A DNA stretch of 64,000 nucleotides from NCBI RefSeq assembly GCF_000227115.2, contig NC_016482.1, forward strand, positions 310,001 to 374,000. The letters are read 5' to 3'. Positions 37,901 through 50,866 of the stretch are shown here, in pieces. Position numbers and translations under genes: made by a program. Within the stretch, counting starts at the first letter, position 1, and each line of letters starts with the position of its first letter. The stretch is from Naumovozyma dairenensis CBS 421 (lineage: Eukaryota > Ascomycota > Saccharomycetes > Saccharomycetales > Saccharomycetaceae). Below the pieces are notes generated by a model. The model had not been told where the DNA came from and made no database searches. It saw only the letters and a list, made by a program, of their open reading frames with translations.

Positions 37901-38197
37901 AACAGATTGTTAAGAAAAATTAATGACACTACAGTAGTCGCTGCACTGGAAAATTCAATTCAGATGGAGCATGTTTCTAAAGTATGGGAATTGACAATGG
38001 CTTTGAAGCACAAAAAGTTTGATATCTTCAATATTACTAGAGTTGTAAGGATCCCCTCTCCAGATGGTTTAAGCTATCATGAGAAAATCGACAACGTTGA
38101 TCTGAACCAAGTCGGAAACCAATTATTTGCTAACTATAATGGCTCAAAAATACAAATTTTCGATAAAGACCCAGTTCTTGATTTCCAAACACTATAA
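34982..38197 (+). CDS. MNN4: Mnn4/YJR061W-family LicD-domain protein (mannosylphosphate transfer)
   Basis: Type II Golgi membrane protein needed for, or regulating, mannosylphosphate addition to N- and O-glycans. A signal anchor lies at about residues 33-50 (ASLIVIQFIITAIIW), followed by a Ser-rich stem. The LicD/fukutin-type domain contains WLSHGTLYGYLYNGHSFPWD and the acidic DNDFDLQLP motif likely to bind metal and nucleotide, then the DVDTGLYIDLTGL segment. Long conserved stretches such as YYLTFEKMTFLPELRGWF continue to about residue 880. It is 1071 residues; S. cerevisiae Mnn4 is 1178 and its ohnologue YJR061W 935. The Lys/Glu-rich C-terminal repeats of S. cerevisiae Mnn4 are absent, as in YJR061W. 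Placement between PTK and TOR fits both. Confidence 0.88.
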   Translation: MTEKKKQFYRKSSRFIIPILSKLNATHLRQALASLIVIQFIITAIIWSTYNSTSVSLTTNSLSSSSSSSPIPLLFSGGGSFFDAISSFSPFSSSSSQAVDDAPKFISTAEPIEVEDDIGYAAALYRKIKFDTKPTWIDDYTLKKNLLTVNVGPRRGQRLKHTDELRFYDFDPRLSWSVYLHYLLSQNYTSILNEASNSQFDFTQPFDAQSTNASASPRTTYTNLNHKVTMPFSWYDWTDFHELNKIIALEKAEIRCEFMFNSAFDIETLSAIETEIDETLFLNDRDKYDNKKWYRLARKSSVRHESTKIDKVCEKINPEDTYVNLRNSSIPKKLPRFTTQFKIKRLFDKLRPEVFQLQARNYILTTQKHPLSLTIVANNNASYQINLEQNERLNLVESNLLRNFVEDYQNSPEFLKEVPMDSLSTIDSELPSGKITPEGANVEYDLVFNHYKVFQDFLDNEDIAKIFKVDIPETDKSFFDYDLVHLQHEDFEFDVEAKIKELESIPESELSPHFKQYLESLKVSSWTIPTLQKKYFEEAGQLQQFKGMGHHRDQRFFNGDNLINDEQEYFGRLNSMIRTFQKFTRSNGLISWLSHGTLYGYLYNGHSFPWDNDFDLQLPIKHLHLLAQYFNQSLILEDPREGNGRYLIDIGTSITVRTNGNGKNNIDARLVDVDTGLYIDLTGLSVSNGEVRENFADWMKKKAKELHINLDKEKVYDESEVKDLDKFDGKDLRKLNCTQLVTWIEKHQEKFSKNDLDKAREAVKKETVDIPKSRSGSKNLNPRERYEVNKKLQLFNCRNNHYTNLELVSPLINTVFHGVPALIPSKYIASLKKEYGVPKEYYYLTFEKMTFLPELRGWFKTHYIDRCSNLHGWFPPKFTKLPNTDSLKNISFPAVKTLYQNIQKAGYIDMFANHFNCFHATSYRLKELEIQYGADLTPEQKRIYLHDLRTNVAPKLNSPAKDPIIFQYERHIYNRLLRKINDTTVVAALENSIQMEHVSKVWELTMALKHKKFDIFNITRVVRIPSPDGLSYHEKIDNVDLNQVGNQLFANYNGSKIQIFDKDPVLDFQTL

Positions 38198-38788
38198 TAA
38201 ATAAAACCCTTGGGAAGAATTAATTAGCAACTCTATATCAACTTTAACACTGAAATATCAGGATAATATCTAACAAAGTAATAAATTAATTGTATAATAG
38301 CATTTTAAAATATATCATGTTTAGTAAATAAACAACGAAAAATTCCCGAAGTATTTAGTAATCATAACGTTCTATTTCCTATATGGTAACACGAAATTTG
38401 CTTCAAAACTATGAAAACGTATTTTGCTTGGCAAAATATTGCAGGCGTTTTATTTGGTATTTCTTAATATCAAGATATTCCAATCTTTAATTTCCTGTAA
38501 CCGGAATTTCTGACGCAGAGAGCTTTACCCGGAAATCTAGAGAAAAATAGCTTACACATTTATACTATATAGTTTATTTTGAACCTAATGCTGATCTTGT
38601 TAATAGAGCGATGGTTAATATCGAACCGGTATAGTCTATTTTAATTAGGCTCCAAATTGCTATTATTTATTAGTCCTCTAGGGGAATGAACTATGAAGAA
38701 TAATAATTGGTTATATTTAAGTACAATACAACTTTGAAGGAACTCAATTGCGGTAAGAATAGAAACTAAAACAAACTAATATCGATAA
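38198..38788. other. MNN4-TOR intergenic region / TOR promoter
   Basis: A 591-bp promoter region between co-directional genes. It contains a Reb1 core TTACCCG at 38525-38531, about 260 bp upstream of the TOR ATG. No gene is seen. Confidence 0.45.
38525..38531. promoter_or_regulatory. Reb1 core in TOR promoter
   Basis: TTACCCGG matches the Reb1 consensus TTACCCGS. Motif evidence only. Confidence 0.4.
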
Positions 38789-41700
38789 ATGCTTACGCTG
38801 AAGAAGAGAGCTGAAAGTAAAAGGCTGGCGAGAAAGAAGCTGGCTTCTACCTCACATTCGACAGACGACATATCCACAACTTCCGGCCAAGTATCCATAC
38901 CAAGTAATCCAAACAATAGTAGAAGAGTCTTATTGGTTCCCGGATCAGATACAACTCGATTAAATGAAGGGGATTTTACAACTGCAGATTTAGACTCTGC
39001 ATTTTCTACGTTTGACCCAATATTTGAGCAGTTAAAAAGCCCCATCTCACAAGAAAGGATAAATGCGGCAGCTGAATTGAATATATCTCTGATCTCTCTC
39101 GTCAGAGAACTCTCTGTAGAAGACTTCCAACGTTTTAGTAATATTTTAAACAATAAAATATTTGAATTAGTTCACGGCACAGACTCAAATGAGAAAATCG
39201 GTGGTATATTAGCGGTAGATACACTTATCAACCTGTATCTACATACAGAAGAATTACCAAACCAAACCTCAAGACTAGCTAACTACCTGCGTGTTTTAAT
39301 TCCATCCAATGACATAGAAGTGATGAGATTAGCGGCCAACACGCTGGGGAAGCTCGCTGTACCTGGTGGAACATTAACGTCTGATTTTGTGGATTTTGAG
39401 GTAAAAACGTGTTTGGAATGGCTGACTTCCACACCTGAGACTATATCGTCAAGTTCTAAGCAAGAATATAGGAAACATGCCGCTTTACTTCTAATAACCG
39501 CTTTAGCAGACAATTCTCCATACTTATTATACCCATATATTAATCCTATCCTCGAAAATATATGGCGAGCGTTGAGGGATATTAAGTTAGTTATTAGAAT
39601 GGATGCCGCTGTAACTTTAAGAAAGTGTCTATCAATAATACGGGAAAGAGACCCTTCATTAACCAAGGATTGGTTCCAAAAATTATTCAAAGGTTGCCAG
39701 AGAGGACTTACCTTGAATACAAACGAATCAATACATGCCACGTTGCTCGTTTATAGAGAATTACTATCCTTAAGAGATTCGTTCTTAAATGGAAAACTGA
39801 ACGAAATATATCTATCCACTATAAAGTATAAAGATCACAAGTTTGAGGTAATTCGAAAAGAAGTATATGCAATTTTACCGTTGTTATCATCATTTGATAC
39901 CAAATTGTTTATCAAATCGTACCTCGATCCAATTATGCTTCACTATTTAATGGTTTTGAAAAGTACAACGAGTAGCTCAACAGTAAACTCTGATAAAGCT
40001 GCTATACTAGTTTCTATTGGAGATATTGCGTTTCAAGTTAAATCACATATAACGCGTTATATTGATCCCATTCTAGACACAATACGAGATGGCTTGAAAA
40101 GTAAATTTAAACATAGGAAGTTGTTTGAAAAAGAGCTGTTTTATTGTATAGGAAAGTTAGCGTGTGCAGTCGGCCCGGCCCTTGCGAAGAACTTGAACAG
40201 AGACTTATTGGATCTGATGCTTAACTGTCTGCTTTCAGATTATATGCAAGAAACGTTTATCATTTTAAACAAAGAGATACCTGCACTTGAAGCTACAATC
40301 AATTCACGACTTTTAGATTATATATCCGCATCACTTTCGGGGCAAAAATATGATGTAGCTGGAACGCTTACCCCACTGGAACCATTGGATATGGAAAGGT
40401 CTCGTCGTTGGAGAAATAAAATAATACATGACAAAACCGGTGAAATAAATGACGATATAAGAGATGCCCAATATTTAACGCAAGCGTTGAAAATGCTGCG
40501 TTCGATTAACTATAAGAAATCCTTGACAGAATTTGCGAGACAGATCATAATATTCTATATTGAACATGAAGATAGTGATGTCAGAAAACTTGCAGCGTTG
40601 ATAACCTGCGAGTTATTTACAAAAGATCCAATTTGTAAACAAATATCGAGAAATGCTTTGCAATCTGTGTCTGAAGTCCTAAGCAAATTATTGACGGTTT
40701 CAATTACTGATCCCGTATCTGAAATAAGGTTGGAAGTTTTGCGACATCTCACCTCTGCATTCGATTCCCATCTTGCTCAACCTGACAATAGTCGCTTACT
40801 TTTTATGGCCGTAAATGATGAAATCTTTACTATCCAAATAGAGGCAATTAAGATTGTCGCTCGATTGAGTTCCGTTAATCCGGCATATTTCATGCCATCT
40901 TTACGAAAAACATTACTCGAATTATTAACACAATTACGATACTCTAATATGCCAAGAAAGAAAGAAGAGTATGCGACGCTATTATATACCATGATCCAGT
41001 CCGGTAGTGAGATTACAAAACCATATATAGAACCAGTTTTGGACGTTCTATTACCAAGATGCCAAGACCCTTCTTCTAGTGTAGCTTCAACTTCGCTGAA
41101 AGCCCTAGGGGAGCTTTCCGTGGTTGCTGGAGAAGACATAAAAAAACATCTTAATGTTCTCATGCCGCTAATCATAAATACCTTTCAAGATCATTCAAGT
41201 TTCAAGAGAAATGCTGCATTAAAAACACTTAGTCAATTAGCAACTTCTTCTAGCTACGTAATAGAGCCTTTATTGGACTATCCAGAGCTGTTGGGTATTC
41301 TGATTAATATTTTAAGGGGAGATGGTCCACAAGATGTGAAGAGAGAAACAATCAAGTTAATTGGTATTTTAGGTGCTCTTGATCCATATAAAGTGAGGGC
41401 AATTGAAGGACGTGCAAGTTTAGAAAGTCAAATCGAACAAAACACTCCTTCAATCGATATTGCACTTCTCATGAAAGGAATGTCTCCCTCCGACGACGAA
41501 TACTATCCCACAGTTGTTGTAAATACCCTTTTGAAAATTTTATATGACCCAACACTTTCTTCTCATCACACAGCTGTAATACAAGCAATCTTAAATATTT
41601 ATCAAAGTCTGGGGGTTCGATGTGTATCTTTTTTGGACAAGGTTGTCCCGGGATTACTGTCAGTAATGAGAACGTGCACCCCGTCCTTATTGGAATTTTA

Positions 41701-44700
41701 TTTCCAGCAACTAAGTATGCTCATTTCAATTGTAAGGCAGCACGTTAGACCCTACGTAGATGAGATTTTCAGTGTTATCCAGATGTTCTTCCCTATCATT
41801 AAACTACAAATCACTATTATTTCTACTATAGAAGCCATTTCAAAAGCACTTGAAAGTGAATTCAAAAAATACGTTCCCCTCGTACTAACGTCCTATCTTG
41901 CTATCCTTGAGAATGACAAGTCGAATAAAAAGGCGGTCTCAATCCGAATTTTAAAGTCCCTTATCGTCTTAGGACCATACTTGGAAGACTTTTCTCATCT
42001 TATCATACCTTCAGTGGTAAGGATGTCCGAATATTCACCTGGCATGCTAGGAAAAATTGCAGTTATTGCATTGGGAAAACTTGCAAAAAATATAAACCTT
42101 TGTGAAATGTCGTCAAGAATCGTTCAAACGTTGATACGATTGCTAAACAGGGGTGAACCTGACCTTATTAAGACATCAATGAATACTCTATGCTTACTTT
42201 TGCTACAGCAAGGCACAGATTTTGTTGTCTTTATCCCAATTTTGAACAAAGTCCTCATAAATAACCACATACAACATTCAATTTACGATCAGTTAGTCAA
42301 TAAACTATTGAATAATGAAAGTTTACCTACTAATATTATCTTTGACAAAGAATTCGATGTCTCCTCAAAGGAGCTTAAGGAAAATGACTCTGGTTATAAG
42401 AAATTACCACTCAATCAAGAAGCGTTGAAAAATACCTGGGAAGCTAGTCAGCAAAGGACCAAGGAGGACTGGCAAGAATGGCTGCGGAGATTATCCATCC
42501 AATTGATACGAGAATCGCCTTCACCTGCACTCAGGGCATGTGCTAATCTGGTAAGTGTCTATTACCCTCTGGCTCGTGAGCTATTCAACGCATCATTTTC
42601 TAGTTGTTGGAGTGACTTGTATAGCCCGTATCGAGATGATCTTATTAAGGCACTATGCGTGGCATTATCATCCCCGCAAAACCCTCCGGAAATATACCAA
42701 ACATTATTGAATTTAGTTGAATTCATGGAACATGACGACAAACCGTTACCGATACCATTTGAGACATTAGGACAATATGCCCAGAAATGCCACGCCTTTG
42801 CGAAAGCACTGCATTATAAAGAAGTAGAATTTCTGCAAGAACCAACAGCGCCGACTATAGAAGCTTTAATAAGCATAAATAACGAACTCCACCAAAATGA
42901 TGCGGCCATCGGTATTTTAAAGTTAGCACAACAACACCATGATTTACAATTAAAGGAAATATGGTATGAAAAATTGCAACGTTGGGAAGATGCGCTAACC
43001 GCATATAACGAACGTGAAGTTGCAGGTGAAGGAAGTATCGAAGTTACTATGGGTAAAATGAGAGCGCTGCATGCGTTAGGCGAATGGGAACAATTAGGTA
43101 GTTTAACAGAGGAAAAATGGGCGATCTCGAAACCCAATGTCCAGAAATTAATGGCACCATTAGCAGCTGGGGCTGCTTGGGGCTTGGGCCAGTGGGATAA
43201 ATTAGAAGAATATAGTACAGTTATGAATGTCCATTCTTCTGATAAAGAATTTTTTGATGCCATCTTATGTATCCATCGGAACAATCTCGATGAGGGCCAA
43301 CACCATATACTTAACGCGAGAGATCTGCTTTTAACAGAATTATCAACACTAATCAATGAAAGCTACAACAGAGCTTACGGTGTCCTCGTAAGGGCCCAAA
43401 TTGTATCAGAATTGGAAGAAATCATTAGTTACAAAAAATTACCGTATAATTCGAGTAAAAGAGGCTTAATGAGAAAAACTTGGAATAAAAGATTACTTGG
43501 CTGCCAAAAAAACGTAGATATTTGGCAGAGAGTTTTAAGAATTCGCTCTTTAGTCATAAAGCCCAAGCAAGATGCCGACCTTTGGATTAAGTTCGCGAAT
43601 TTATGTAGGAAATCGGGTAGAATGGGACTGGCTAAAAAAGCATTAACTTCCCTTTTAGAAGAAGACGGTGAGCCACATCGTTTCAATACTGTTAGAGCAA
43701 GTCCACTGGTAGTTTATTCACAGTTAAAGTACTTATGGGCAATCGGTTCTCAAGAAAAAGCCTTAAAATATCTGATGAATTTCACATCTCGAGTGGCATG
43801 TGATTTAGGCCTCGACCCGAGTAATATGATTTCTGAACATTATCCACAGAACGATAGAATTGCACCAGAAGCCACTGAAGAGTACATGAAATTATTAGCA
43901 CGTTGCTTTCTAAAACAGGGTGAATGGCGTGTCGCATTAGAGCCAAACTGGCGGCTCAAAAACCCAGATGAAGTCCTGGGGTCGTACTTATTGGCCACTC
44001 ATTTCGATAACAGCTGGTATAAGGCGTGGCATAATTGGGCATTGGCAAATTTTGAAGTTATCTCGGTCATTACATCTGGTGGGGGGACGAATATTACCGA
44101 TAAAGATATCTCTTTAGGAAACATAAATCTCCAGAAAAGTGGTATGATCGGTGCAAACACATTCGATACGGAAGGAGGTAATTATCCACTAACCATGATC
44201 AATAGACATGTAATTCCAGCAATTCGTGGGTTCTTCCATTCCATTTCTCTCTCCGATTCTAGTTCTTTACAAGATGCTTTAAGATTATTGACATTATGGT
44301 TTACGTTTGGTGGTATCCCAGAAGCAAACCAAGCTATGCACGAAGGTTTTACATTGATTAAGATCGCTACATGGCTTGAAGTGTTGCCGCAACTAATTTC
44401 TAGAATTCATCAACCCAATCAGTTTGTGAGCAGATCGCTATTGTCGTTGTTATCTGAGTTAGGTAAGGCCTACCCGCAAGCACTCGTTTACCCGTTGACG
44501 GTGGCGATTAAGTCAGAATCTGTGTCGAGACAAAGGGCAGCATTATCAATTATCGAGAAAATGAGAATGCATAGTCCCGTTTTAGTCGCTCAAGCTGAAC
44601 TAGTCAGTAGTGAGCTTATTCGTGTTGCTGTTCTTTGGCATGAATTATGGTATGAAGGGTTAGAAAATGCCAGCCGACACTATTTTGGAGAAAATGATAT

Positions 44701-46171
44701 ATCAAAGATGCTATCTTCTTTGGAACCATTACATGATTTATTGCAGAATGGCGCAGAAACTCTTCGTGAGATCTCATTTCAGAACGCCTTTGGTAGAGAT
44801 CTTAACAATGCCTATGAATGGGTTAATAATTATAAACAAACTAAGGATAAAACTAATCTGAACCAAGCGTGGGATATATATTATAATGTTTTCCGAAAGA
44901 TTAGCAAGCAACTACCATCGTTACAAACTTTAGAGTTGCCACACGTATCTCCTAAGCTTTTCAATGCACATGATTTAGAATTAGCTGTTCCAGGTACCAA
45001 TATTTTAACTAAAGAAATAGTTAAGATATCGTCATTTGAACCGGTATTTTCTGTAATTTCATCGAAGCAAAGGCCCCGTAAAGTTAATATATTAGGAAGT
45101 GATGGAAAACAATATCAATATGTACTAAAAGGGCATGAAGATATTAGGCAAGATAGTTTAGTGATGCAACTTTTCGGATTAGTAAATACCTTACTGAAAA
45201 ACGATGATGAATGTTTCCGCCGTCACTTGAACATACAGCAGTACCCTGCTATCCCATTATCACCTAAATCTGGTATTCTAGGTTGGGTTCAAAATAGTGA
45301 TACATTCCATGTTTTAATTAAGGAATATCGTGAAGCAAGGAAAATCCCTTTAAACCTTGAACATTGGGTAATTCTGCAAATGGCACCAGATTTTGACAAT
45401 TTGACCTTATTAGAAAAGGTCGAAGTCTTTACGCATGCCTTAGAAAATACACAAGGTCAAGATTTGTACAAAGTCTTATGGTTCAAGAGTAGGTCCTCAG
45501 AATCCTGGTTGGAGCGTCGAACTATATATACCAGATCACTTGCAGTAATGTCCATGGCTGGATATATACTTGGTTTAGGAGATCGTCATCCAAGTAATTT
45601 AATGCTAAACAGAATAACAGGAAAAGTAGTTCATATTGACTTCGGTGATTGTTTTGAAGCTGCAATATTACGTGAGAAATTTCCAGAAAAGGTACCATTT
45701 AGGTTGACAAGAATGCTTAGAAAAGCAATGGAAGTAAGTGGAATTGAAGGCACTTTCCGGATCACATGTGAAAATGTTATGAGAGTTTTAAGGGATAATA
45801 AGGAATCACTTATGGCAATATTGGAAGCTTTTGCGTTCGATCCTTTAATCCATTGGGGCTTTGATTTATCGACAGAAAAGATTATTGAACAGACTGGAAT
45901 CGATCTTCCAAGTACAAATCCAAATGACTTACTAAGAGAAAATAGGGTAACTGTTGAAGAGGCAGCTAAGATGGAGATCGAACAGAAAAATGCTATAAGG
46001 AACGCTAGAGCCCTCCTAGTATTGAAACGTATTACAAACAAGTTGACAGGTAATGATATCGGAAATAATCATGAACTTGCTGTACCGGAACAGGTAGAAC
46101 AATTGATCCAGCAAGCCATCTCAGTCGAGAACCTGTGCCAACATTACATTGGTTGGTGTCCGTTTTGGTGA
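38789..46171 (+). CDS. TOR2: TOR phosphatidylinositol-kinase-related protein kinase (TOR1/TOR2)
   Basis: Catalytic subunit of TOR complexes, controlling growth in response to nutrients and, for Tor2, actin and sphingolipids via TORC2. 2460 residues, near S. cerevisiae Tor1 (2470) and Tor2 (2474). HEAT repeats fill residues about 60-1250, then the FAT domain. The FRB domain is [19 protein letters not shown], with the rapamycin-contact Ser at residue 1962. The kinase domain has [15 protein letters not shown], the catalytic [10 protein letters not shown] (Asp2265) and the HIDFGDCFE metal site (Asp2284). The FATC end is [14 protein letters not shown]. Flanked by an MNN4-family gene and LOS1, as TOR2 (YKL203C) is, while HAM1/LIA1 beyond belong to the TOR1 side (YJR066W), so the ohnologue name is tentative. 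Confidence 0.95.
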   Translation: MLTLKKRAESKRLARKKLASTSHSTDDISTTSGQVSIPSNPNNSRRVLLVPGSDTTRLNEGDFTTADLDSAFSTFDPIFEQLKSPISQERINAAAELNISLISLVRELSVEDFQRFSNILNNKIFELVHGTDSNEKIGGILAVDTLINLYLHTEELPNQTSRLANYLRVLIPSNDIEVMRLAANTLGKLAVPGGTLTSDFVDFEVKTCLEWLTSTPETISSSSKQEYRKHAALLLITALADNSPYLLYPYINPILENIWRALRDIKLVIRMDAAVTLRKCLSIIRERDPSLTKDWFQKLFKGCQRGLTLNTNESIHATLLVYRELLSLRDSFLNGKLNEIYLSTIKYKDHKFEVIRKEVYAILPLLSSFDTKLFIKSYLDPIMLHYLMVLKSTTSSSTVNSDKAAILVSIGDIAFQVKSHITRYIDPILDTIRDGLKSKFKHRKLFEKELFYCIGKLACAVGPALAKNLNRDLLDLMLNCLLSDYMQETFIILNKEIPALEATINSRLLDYISASLSGQKYDVAGTLTPLEPLDMERSRRWRNKIIHDKTGEINDDIRDAQYLTQALKMLRSINYKKSLTEFARQIIIFYIEHEDSDVRKLAALITCELFTKDPICKQISRNALQSVSEVLSKLLTVSITDPVSEIRLEVLRHLTSAFDSHLAQPDNSRLLFMAVNDEIFTIQIEAIKIVARLSSVNPAYFMPSLRKTLLELLTQLRYSNMPRKKEEYATLLYTMIQSGSEITKPYIEPVLDVLLPRCQDPSSSVASTSLKALGELSVVAGEDIKKHLNVLMPLIINTFQDHSSFKRNAALKTLSQLATSSSYVIEPLLDYPELLGILINILRGDGPQDVKRETIKLIGILGALDPYKVRAIEGRASLESQIEQNTPSIDIALLMKGMSPSDDEYYPTVVVNTLLKILYDPTLSSHHTAVIQAILNIYQSLGVRCVSFLDKVVPGLLSVMRTCTPSLLEFYFQQLSMLISIVRQHVRPYVDEIFSVIQMFFPIIKLQITIISTIEAISKALESEFKKYVPLVLTSYLAILENDKSNKKAVSIRILKSLIVLGPYLEDFSHLIIPSVVRMSEYSPGMLGKIAVIALGKLAKNINLCEMSSRIVQTLIRLLNRGEPDLIKTSMNTLCLLLLQQGTDFVVFIPILNKVLINNHIQHSIYDQLVNKLLNNESLPTNIIFDKEFDVSSKELKENDSGYKKLPLNQEALKNTWEASQQRTKEDWQEWLRRLSIQLIRESPSPALRACANLVSVYYPLARELFNASFSSCWSDLYSPYRDDLIKALCVALSSPQNPPEIYQTLLNLVEFMEHDDKPLPIPFETLGQYAQKCHAFAKALHYKEVEFLQEPTAPTIEALISINNELHQNDAAIGILKLAQQHHDLQLKEIWYEKLQRWEDALTAYNEREVAGEGSIEVTMGKMRALHALGEWEQLGSLTEEKWAISKPNVQKLMAPLAAGAAWGLGQWDKLEEYSTVMNVHSSDKEFFDAILCIHRNNLDEGQHHILNARDLLLTELSTLINESYNRAYGVLVRAQIVSELEEIISYKKLPYNSSKRGLMRKTWNKRLLGCQKNVDIWQRVLRIRSLVIKPKQDADLWIKFANLCRKSGRMGLAKKALTSLLEEDGEPHRFNTVRASPLVVYSQLKYLWAIGSQEKALKYLMNFTSRVACDLGLDPSNMISEHYPQNDRIAPEATEEYMKLLARCFLKQGEWRVALEPNWRLKNPDEVLGSYLLATHFDNSWYKAWHNWALANFEVISVITSGGGTNITDKDISLGNINLQKSGMIGANTFDTEGGNYPLTMINRHVIPAIRGFFHSISLSDSSSLQDALRLLTLWFTFGGIPEANQAMHEGFTLIKIATWLEVLPQLISRIHQPNQFVSRSLLSLLSELGKAYPQALVYPLTVAIKSESVSRQRAALSIIEKMRMHSPVLVAQAELVSSELIRVAVLWHELWYEGLENASRHYFGENDISKMLSSLEPLHDLLQNGAETLREISFQNAFGRDLNNAYEWVNNYKQTKDKTNLNQAWDIYYNVFRKISKQLPSLQTLELPHVSPKLFNAHDLELAVPGTNILTKEIVKISSFEPVFSVISSKQRPRKVNILGSDGKQYQYVLKGHEDIRQDSLVMQLFGLVNTLLKNDDECFRRHLNIQQYPAIPLSPKSGILGWVQNSDTFHVLIKEYREARKIPLNLEHWVILQMAPDFDNLTLLEKVEVFTHALENTQGQDLYKVLWFKSRSSESWLERRTIYTRSLAVMSMAGYILGLGDRHPSNLMLNRITGKVVHIDFGDCFEAAILREKFPEKVPFRLTRMLRKAMEVSGIEGTFRITCENVMRVLRDNKESLMAILEAFAFDPLIHWGFDLSTEKIIEQTGIDLPSTNPNDLLRENRVTVEEAAKMEIEQKNAIRNARALLVLKRITNKLTGNDIGNNHELAVPEQVEQLIQQAISVENLCQHYIGWCPFW

Positions 46172-46426
46172 TTGCCCATATCTGCGTCGTAAGATTTAGT
46201 TAAAGTACATATAACTTATGTCAATCAAGGCGATATATATAAAAGCATTTAGATCAAACAGATGCTTATGTATTCTTAGTTAACTCGCAAATAAATGTAA
46301 TAATCAGAAAAGACAAGTCGACTGCAAATTCTGACGGTAAAAATTTGAAATAAGTAATCTTTTTCTTTTTTTTATTTTTGAAATGCACGTTTTTAAATAA
46401 TAATATATGTATATACTAGTGTCTTA

Positions 46427-49400
46427 CTATGAAGTTAACTTACCGATTAAGGTCAAGTAGTATTTCTCAAAACCTTTTTGATCGCTTGTTATTAAAGCTT
46501 CTACTAATTCCATGATCAATTGTTGCGGAAATTGAATTTGTGGCAAATACAAGTCGACCATATATTTAAGACAAGGATTAGCATTGACATCGGACCCACC
46601 TCCGCTTTGAAGATATATTTCTTTCAACGCACGTGAAAGATCCGTAGCAACAATTCTATAGCCGCCTTCTTTAACATTAAACTTATACTCTGGTCTAAAT
46701 GGGATTTCAAAGACTAATGGGACTATTTTAGTGATAAAAAACTCATTCAGTCCATCCAGCCTTTCTAAGCCAACTGCGTGGGTATCATTTGGATCTGTAC
46801 ATTTGCCAGAACCAAAATACTTAATGAAATTGTTAAGGACGTTCAATGCTAATTTCATGGCTGACGTTTCTTGAACTTCTTCCGGGGTGTAAGTTAATAA
46901 TTCTGTCAAGAGAGAGGGTAGGATTTGTCTTGTTTTTTCTGTCAATAACAGCGATGTCACAGAATTTGTTATTAGTGTTTGAAGGAAAGCGAAATATGCC
47001 TTGCTCATTATGACTTTGTCTCTAAATGTATCTGTTAAGACGATATTTTTACCATTGGTACTTGTATCTTTGACATTACTGCTATCAGGATACCAACTTT
47101 GCGGTCCTTTTGTATTTTCATCTTCTATTCCTTCTAGAACAGCATGGTACTTTGCAATTACTGGTGTAAGCAGCTCGTTAAATAATTGATAACAACCTTC
47201 ATCCTTGCGGAACATGTGAATCATTTGGCCTAAGAAACCTAGGAAGTCATTCATTTCCAACATTTTCAAATCTGATTCAAGAAACAACGCTATCAACTTA
47301 TTTGCAAATGGGACCATTTCATTATTTAAAATTGGAATTAATCTTGAGAAAGTAAATCTTGATGCATCTCTCACGTTTTCATATTTATTAAAGTATGAAA
47401 AAGTTACAAGCACCACCTCTGCTATATTGGAGAATTTTTCAATCAAGGATCTGTCTATCAATTTTTTGGATACTAAAGCATTATTAACTTGATTTTCCGG
47501 GACCAAACCACCATGTATACCTCTTGCAAGAGTGCCTATAGCCATTAATATATGATGACATTGTAATATAATAGCGCGATCCTGTGATTGAGCAGATATA
47601 CATTTTTCTAATTCTGTAAATAATGGAGTTAAGATTTCATCCAAAATATTATATGTGGAGTCTGAATTACCTCCAATTAACAAACCTACCCCTTCGAAAA
47701 GATATAATTGATTATCAAAAGTAGTATCACTTTCAGTACCATCTTGATTTAGGTTAATAACTTTGATTTGTAATAGGGGTACGAGTTTGGCAATTATTTC
47801 GGATAATACTGATACAGAGAATTTTGGTTTGGTGGTTTTCAATAACCTGGTAAATAGATACCACGTTCTTAATCTTACTTTTTCTCTTTTATTAAACATT
47901 CCAAAATTACTACAGAATATATTTAATAGAACTATATCATCCTTTTCACCAGATAAGTATGAATGATGTCTTACCACCAACTCGAAGAATAAAATTTGCA
48001 CATATTGATTATCGATTTGGAAAACTGCAGAATTTCGTAGTAATATATCCATGAATTTAAACATAACCATGGTTGGTTGTGATGAGGCGATTTCGTTTTT
48101 AGTAATACCGAAAAGATTATTTTTAATACTTTCACTTAAGTTTGTCATTTGATAAATACCTAATTCTAAATATCTCCAATCTGTTTCCGCTAGACATAAT
48201 TGAATATGATTAGAAATATTCTCTAAATAGATGGCAGGATTAATTATGGCAATACTATCTTGGAAAATTTTCAATTTGGATCTAATTGTTTCAGTAAATT
48301 CTTCAATTTCATCTTCTGAATCTTCATCGGATGATTCATCAATTTTCATTTTTTTAAAGATAATATTCAATAAGGATATGATAAATTCTTGATGTTGAGG
48401 ATCTAGTGGTTGTTTCTTAGACATTAACGCGATGGCACAACCTGGTTTACCACCTAATGCAAATATTTTTTTCAAAATGGAAAGGTATTGTGATATAAAT
48501 GGGAAACATTGTTGAGTAACTGAGTCATATTCATGAGACATGAATTTGAAAACTAATGGCGCTACTTGTGTTAAGATTTGTTGATCAGCTGAGTTTGCTA
48601 CCTGTTGTATTTCAGGTGTTGAATCACCTTCATTACATTGTTCTAGAATAATTGAAAGTTCCAGACCAACGGATGCGGATAATTTTGCCAGTTGTTCGTA
48701 AACTTCTATATCGTCGTGTTCTAAAGATGTAACTTTATCTGTAAGGTTCAACATTGATAGTAGATTTAACTTTTCCATAGGCTTCATCTTTTTAGCAATA
48801 ATTTCACAGAGGGCTTGAGCGCATGCAATTCTTGTTCCTGGGAAGTCTAGGTAACTGTAAATGACGGAGATATACTCTGGGTTAACAATTAAGGAAAGAT
48901 CAATCCAAGATATGTAAGAACCAATAACGGACAAAGTCAGAACTACAATACCAGTTGCGTTAGATTGTTGTTGCAGTTGTTGCGGTATGGATGCTTTTAA
49001 TGTATTTAACCAGATGGTAACTAGTGTTTGAATGTCTCTTATTCTCATGGTATCTTTTAAGTTATTATTTTTAATTTGTAATTCTTTGGACCTTATAAAA
49101 GTTTGATCTGCGATTTCCGAATTAATAAACCCACATATCCTCAGGAAATAATCTAAACCTAATTTTGAAAATTCATCTATCGGAGATTTTGTTAATGAGT
49201 CAATCTTTGAAAGGGTGATTAAATCTTGGAAAAATGATGACCAATGGTTAGAGTTACAATCTCCATACATGTTATAAAAGAGGCCGGTAATTAATTCTGA
49301 AATTTTATTTCTTACGTACTCTGGATCTCGAATATTATTCGTAATTTTTGTTTGTAAAAGTTCAGAGACGACATCTTTAATGAAAATTAATGATTGTTGA

Positions 49401-49624
49401 GAGTTATTATTAGAAGAATCTTTAACTATGTCACATAAAACTTGTAAAGCAACGAATCTTGCAAGATCATCTGATTGGAGATCTGTCAATAGGGACGAGA
49501 AAAGCTGGGCGGCGTTTGGATCGGATCTAGCTTCTGTTAAAAAGTCTAACGCTTGTTTCTTACTTGCAGGGTCAGAGGTTGGGCTATTCGCAATAGTGAT
49601 GACTTCTCTGATTCTTTGTAACAT
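46427..49624 (-). CDS. LOS1: tRNA exportin Los1 (exportin-t)
   Basis: Importin-beta family, RanGTP-dependent nuclear exporter of tRNA, important for end-processed, intron-containing pre-tRNA. The N-terminal Ran-binding HEAT region starts [20 protein letters not shown] and continues with [19 protein letters not shown] and [15 protein letters not shown]. Recognisable internal blocks are [20 protein letters not shown] and [20 protein letters not shown], and the end [17 protein letters not shown] matches. It is 1065 residues, against about 1100 in S. cerevisiae (YKL205W). Tail-to-tail with TOR, 255 bp apart. EAP1, which lies between TOR2 and LOS1 in S. cerevisiae, is missing. Confidence 0.93.
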   Translation of the reverse strand: MLQRIREVITIANSPTSDPASKKQALDFLTEARSDPNAAQLFSSLLTDLQSDDLARFVALQVLCDIVKDSSNNNSQQSLIFIKDVVSELLQTKITNNIRDPEYVRNKISELITGLFYNMYGDCNSNHWSSFFQDLITLSKIDSLTKSPIDEFSKLGLDYFLRICGFINSEIADQTFIRSKELQIKNNNLKDTMRIRDIQTLVTIWLNTLKASIPQQLQQQSNATGIVVLTLSVIGSYISWIDLSLIVNPEYISVIYSYLDFPGTRIACAQALCEIIAKKMKPMEKLNLLSMLNLTDKVTSLEHDDIEVYEQLAKLSASVGLELSIILEQCNEGDSTPEIQQVANSADQQILTQVAPLVFKFMSHEYDSVTQQCFPFISQYLSILKKIFALGGKPGCAIALMSKKQPLDPQHQEFIISLLNIIFKKMKIDESSDEDSEDEIEEFTETIRSKLKIFQDSIAIINPAIYLENISNHIQLCLAETDWRYLELGIYQMTNLSESIKNNLFGITKNEIASSQPTMVMFKFMDILLRNSAVFQIDNQYVQILFFELVVRHHSYLSGEKDDIVLLNIFCSNFGMFNKREKVRLRTWYLFTRLLKTTKPKFSVSVLSEIIAKLVPLLQIKVINLNQDGTESDTTFDNQLYLFEGVGLLIGGNSDSTYNILDEILTPLFTELEKCISAQSQDRAIILQCHHILMAIGTLARGIHGGLVPENQVNNALVSKKLIDRSLIEKFSNIAEVVLVTFSYFNKYENVRDASRFTFSRLIPILNNEMVPFANKLIALFLESDLKMLEMNDFLGFLGQMIHMFRKDEGCYQLFNELLTPVIAKYHAVLEGIEDENTKGPQSWYPDSSNVKDTSTNGKNIVLTDTFRDKVIMSKAYFAFLQTLITNSVTSLLLTEKTRQILPSLLTELLTYTPEEVQETSAMKLALNVLNNFIKYFGSGKCTDPNDTHAVGLERLDGLNEFFITKIVPLVFEIPFRPEYKFNVKEGGYRIVATDLSRALKEIYLQSGGGSDVNANPCLKYMVDLYLPQIQFPQQLIMELVEALITSDQKGFEKYYLTLIGKLTS

Positions 49625-50263
49625 TTGAATGGTATAAATTTTCTAGATAAAACACGGTATGATATATTTCAGAATGGAACGGCTGCTCTGATACGTGATG
49701 ATTAACAGCTTTTATAATAAATTAAGTGTGTTTTCAATAGACAGACAGGTTTGAGATATCAAAGTACAGAAATACAAAGCAAAACCAATTAGGTAGAATA
49801 ATGTATTGGATTATGATTGAGGAGACTGTTCTGTTGAATATAATCCAATGGATAATTGAAACGTAGTGATACTTATATCGGATGAACCTGGTAGGAAGTA
49901 GAGAGTCTATTGCAGGCCTTTTCGTTTGAATAGCGCAAAAAAAAAATTGAGGAGCTACTGTTTATTGCTTTTTAGATCTTCTTCTGAATGCTAATCAAAT
50001 GCTTTGGATAAAGTAGATTCACCTGGGTAAACCTTCGTCTTCGATAAACAATTATCCCATAGTAGCCACATATAGATTTTAAAAATGTTCATTATGCAAT
50101 TTTTTCTCAGATCAACTATTTTACAAAGGCGAAAAAAAATTGCCATCGCTTTCTGGTGTGGTGTAAGGTTGGAGAATACCATTTTCTCATCTACAAATTA
50201 TACAACATTAAGAACAGCTAATAGGTATTTGATTACTTTTGATCTATGAAACTATGCAAGTAT
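49625..50263. other. LOS1 upstream region / HAM1 downstream
   Basis: A 639-bp region. A 63-codon ATG-started reverse frame at 49991-50182 has no recognisable domain, and I do not call it. Otherwise AT-rich with no RNA gene seen. Confidence 0.4.
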
Positions 50264-50866
50264 TTATTGGTTGTCGCTGCTGTTATATAGAAAGTCCTTC
50301 AATTGGGCAAATGCTCTACCTCTTTGTGAAATCAAGTTCTTGTCCTTCTTTTCCATTTCAGCGTACGTTTGTCCTTTGCCTTCAATGGGTTGGAAGATAG
50401 AATCCCATCCGAAAGTAGTTGGTCCACGACTGTCTACAATGGTTCCTCTTGTAATCCCTTGGAAGGTATGGTATTGTCCCTTACCGTCCGCATATACTAT
50501 TGTTGTCACGGCTTCTGCTCCTTTATTTTCGAATGGTTGTAACATTTGAACAATCTTGGCAAGTCCCATACTTTTAACAAACCATTTGATATAAGCACCT
50601 GGTAATCCGTTGAATTCATCAAAACGTAACGCTGTATCTTCAACGAAAACAGGTCTTCCTGGCCCTAAAATTTGAACGGCTTGTTTACATTTTGCAAGAG
50701 CAATAGCTTCTAAATCAATATCTTGTAATTCCTCTAAATCTAAGGCTTCATTCACTATAGTAAATGATGGTGATGGTTCATTTTCTGATGGAGCTAAGAT
50801 CATCTTAACTTCCTTCAATTTGTTGGCATTCCCTGTGACAAATATGATTTCTCTAGCGCTTGTCAT
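50264..50866 (-). CDS. HAM1: Non-canonical purine NTP pyrophosphatase (ITPase) Ham1
   Basis: Hydrolyses dITP, ITP, dXTP and base-analogue triphosphates to monophosphates, keeping them out of DNA and RNA. The HAM1 family start IIFVTGNANKLKEVKMIL and the motifs VFVEDTALRFDEFNGLPGAY, KWFVKSMG, GITRGTIVDSRGPTTFGWD and ISQRGRAFAQLKDFL are all present. It is 200 residues, against 197 in S. cerevisiae (YJR069C). It is one of three YJR-track genes (with LIA1 and NPA3) placed between LOS1 and EMC3, which are YKL-track genes in S. cerevisiae. Confidence 0.96.
   Translation of the reverse strand: MTSAREIIFVTGNANKLKEVKMILAPSENEPSPSFTIVNEALDLEELQDIDLEAIALAKCKQAVQILGPGRPVFVEDTALRFDEFNGLPGAYIKWFVKSMGLAKIVQMLQPFENKGAEAVTTIVYADGKGQYHTFQGITRGTIVDSRGPTTFGWDSIFQPIEGKGQTYAEMEKKDKNLISQRGRAFAQLKDFLYNSSDNQ

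Noticed and set aside
49991..50182. 63-codon ATG-started reverse frame between LOS1 and HAM1
   Set aside because: No recognised domain and within chance length for this AT content; not enough evidence to call a gene.
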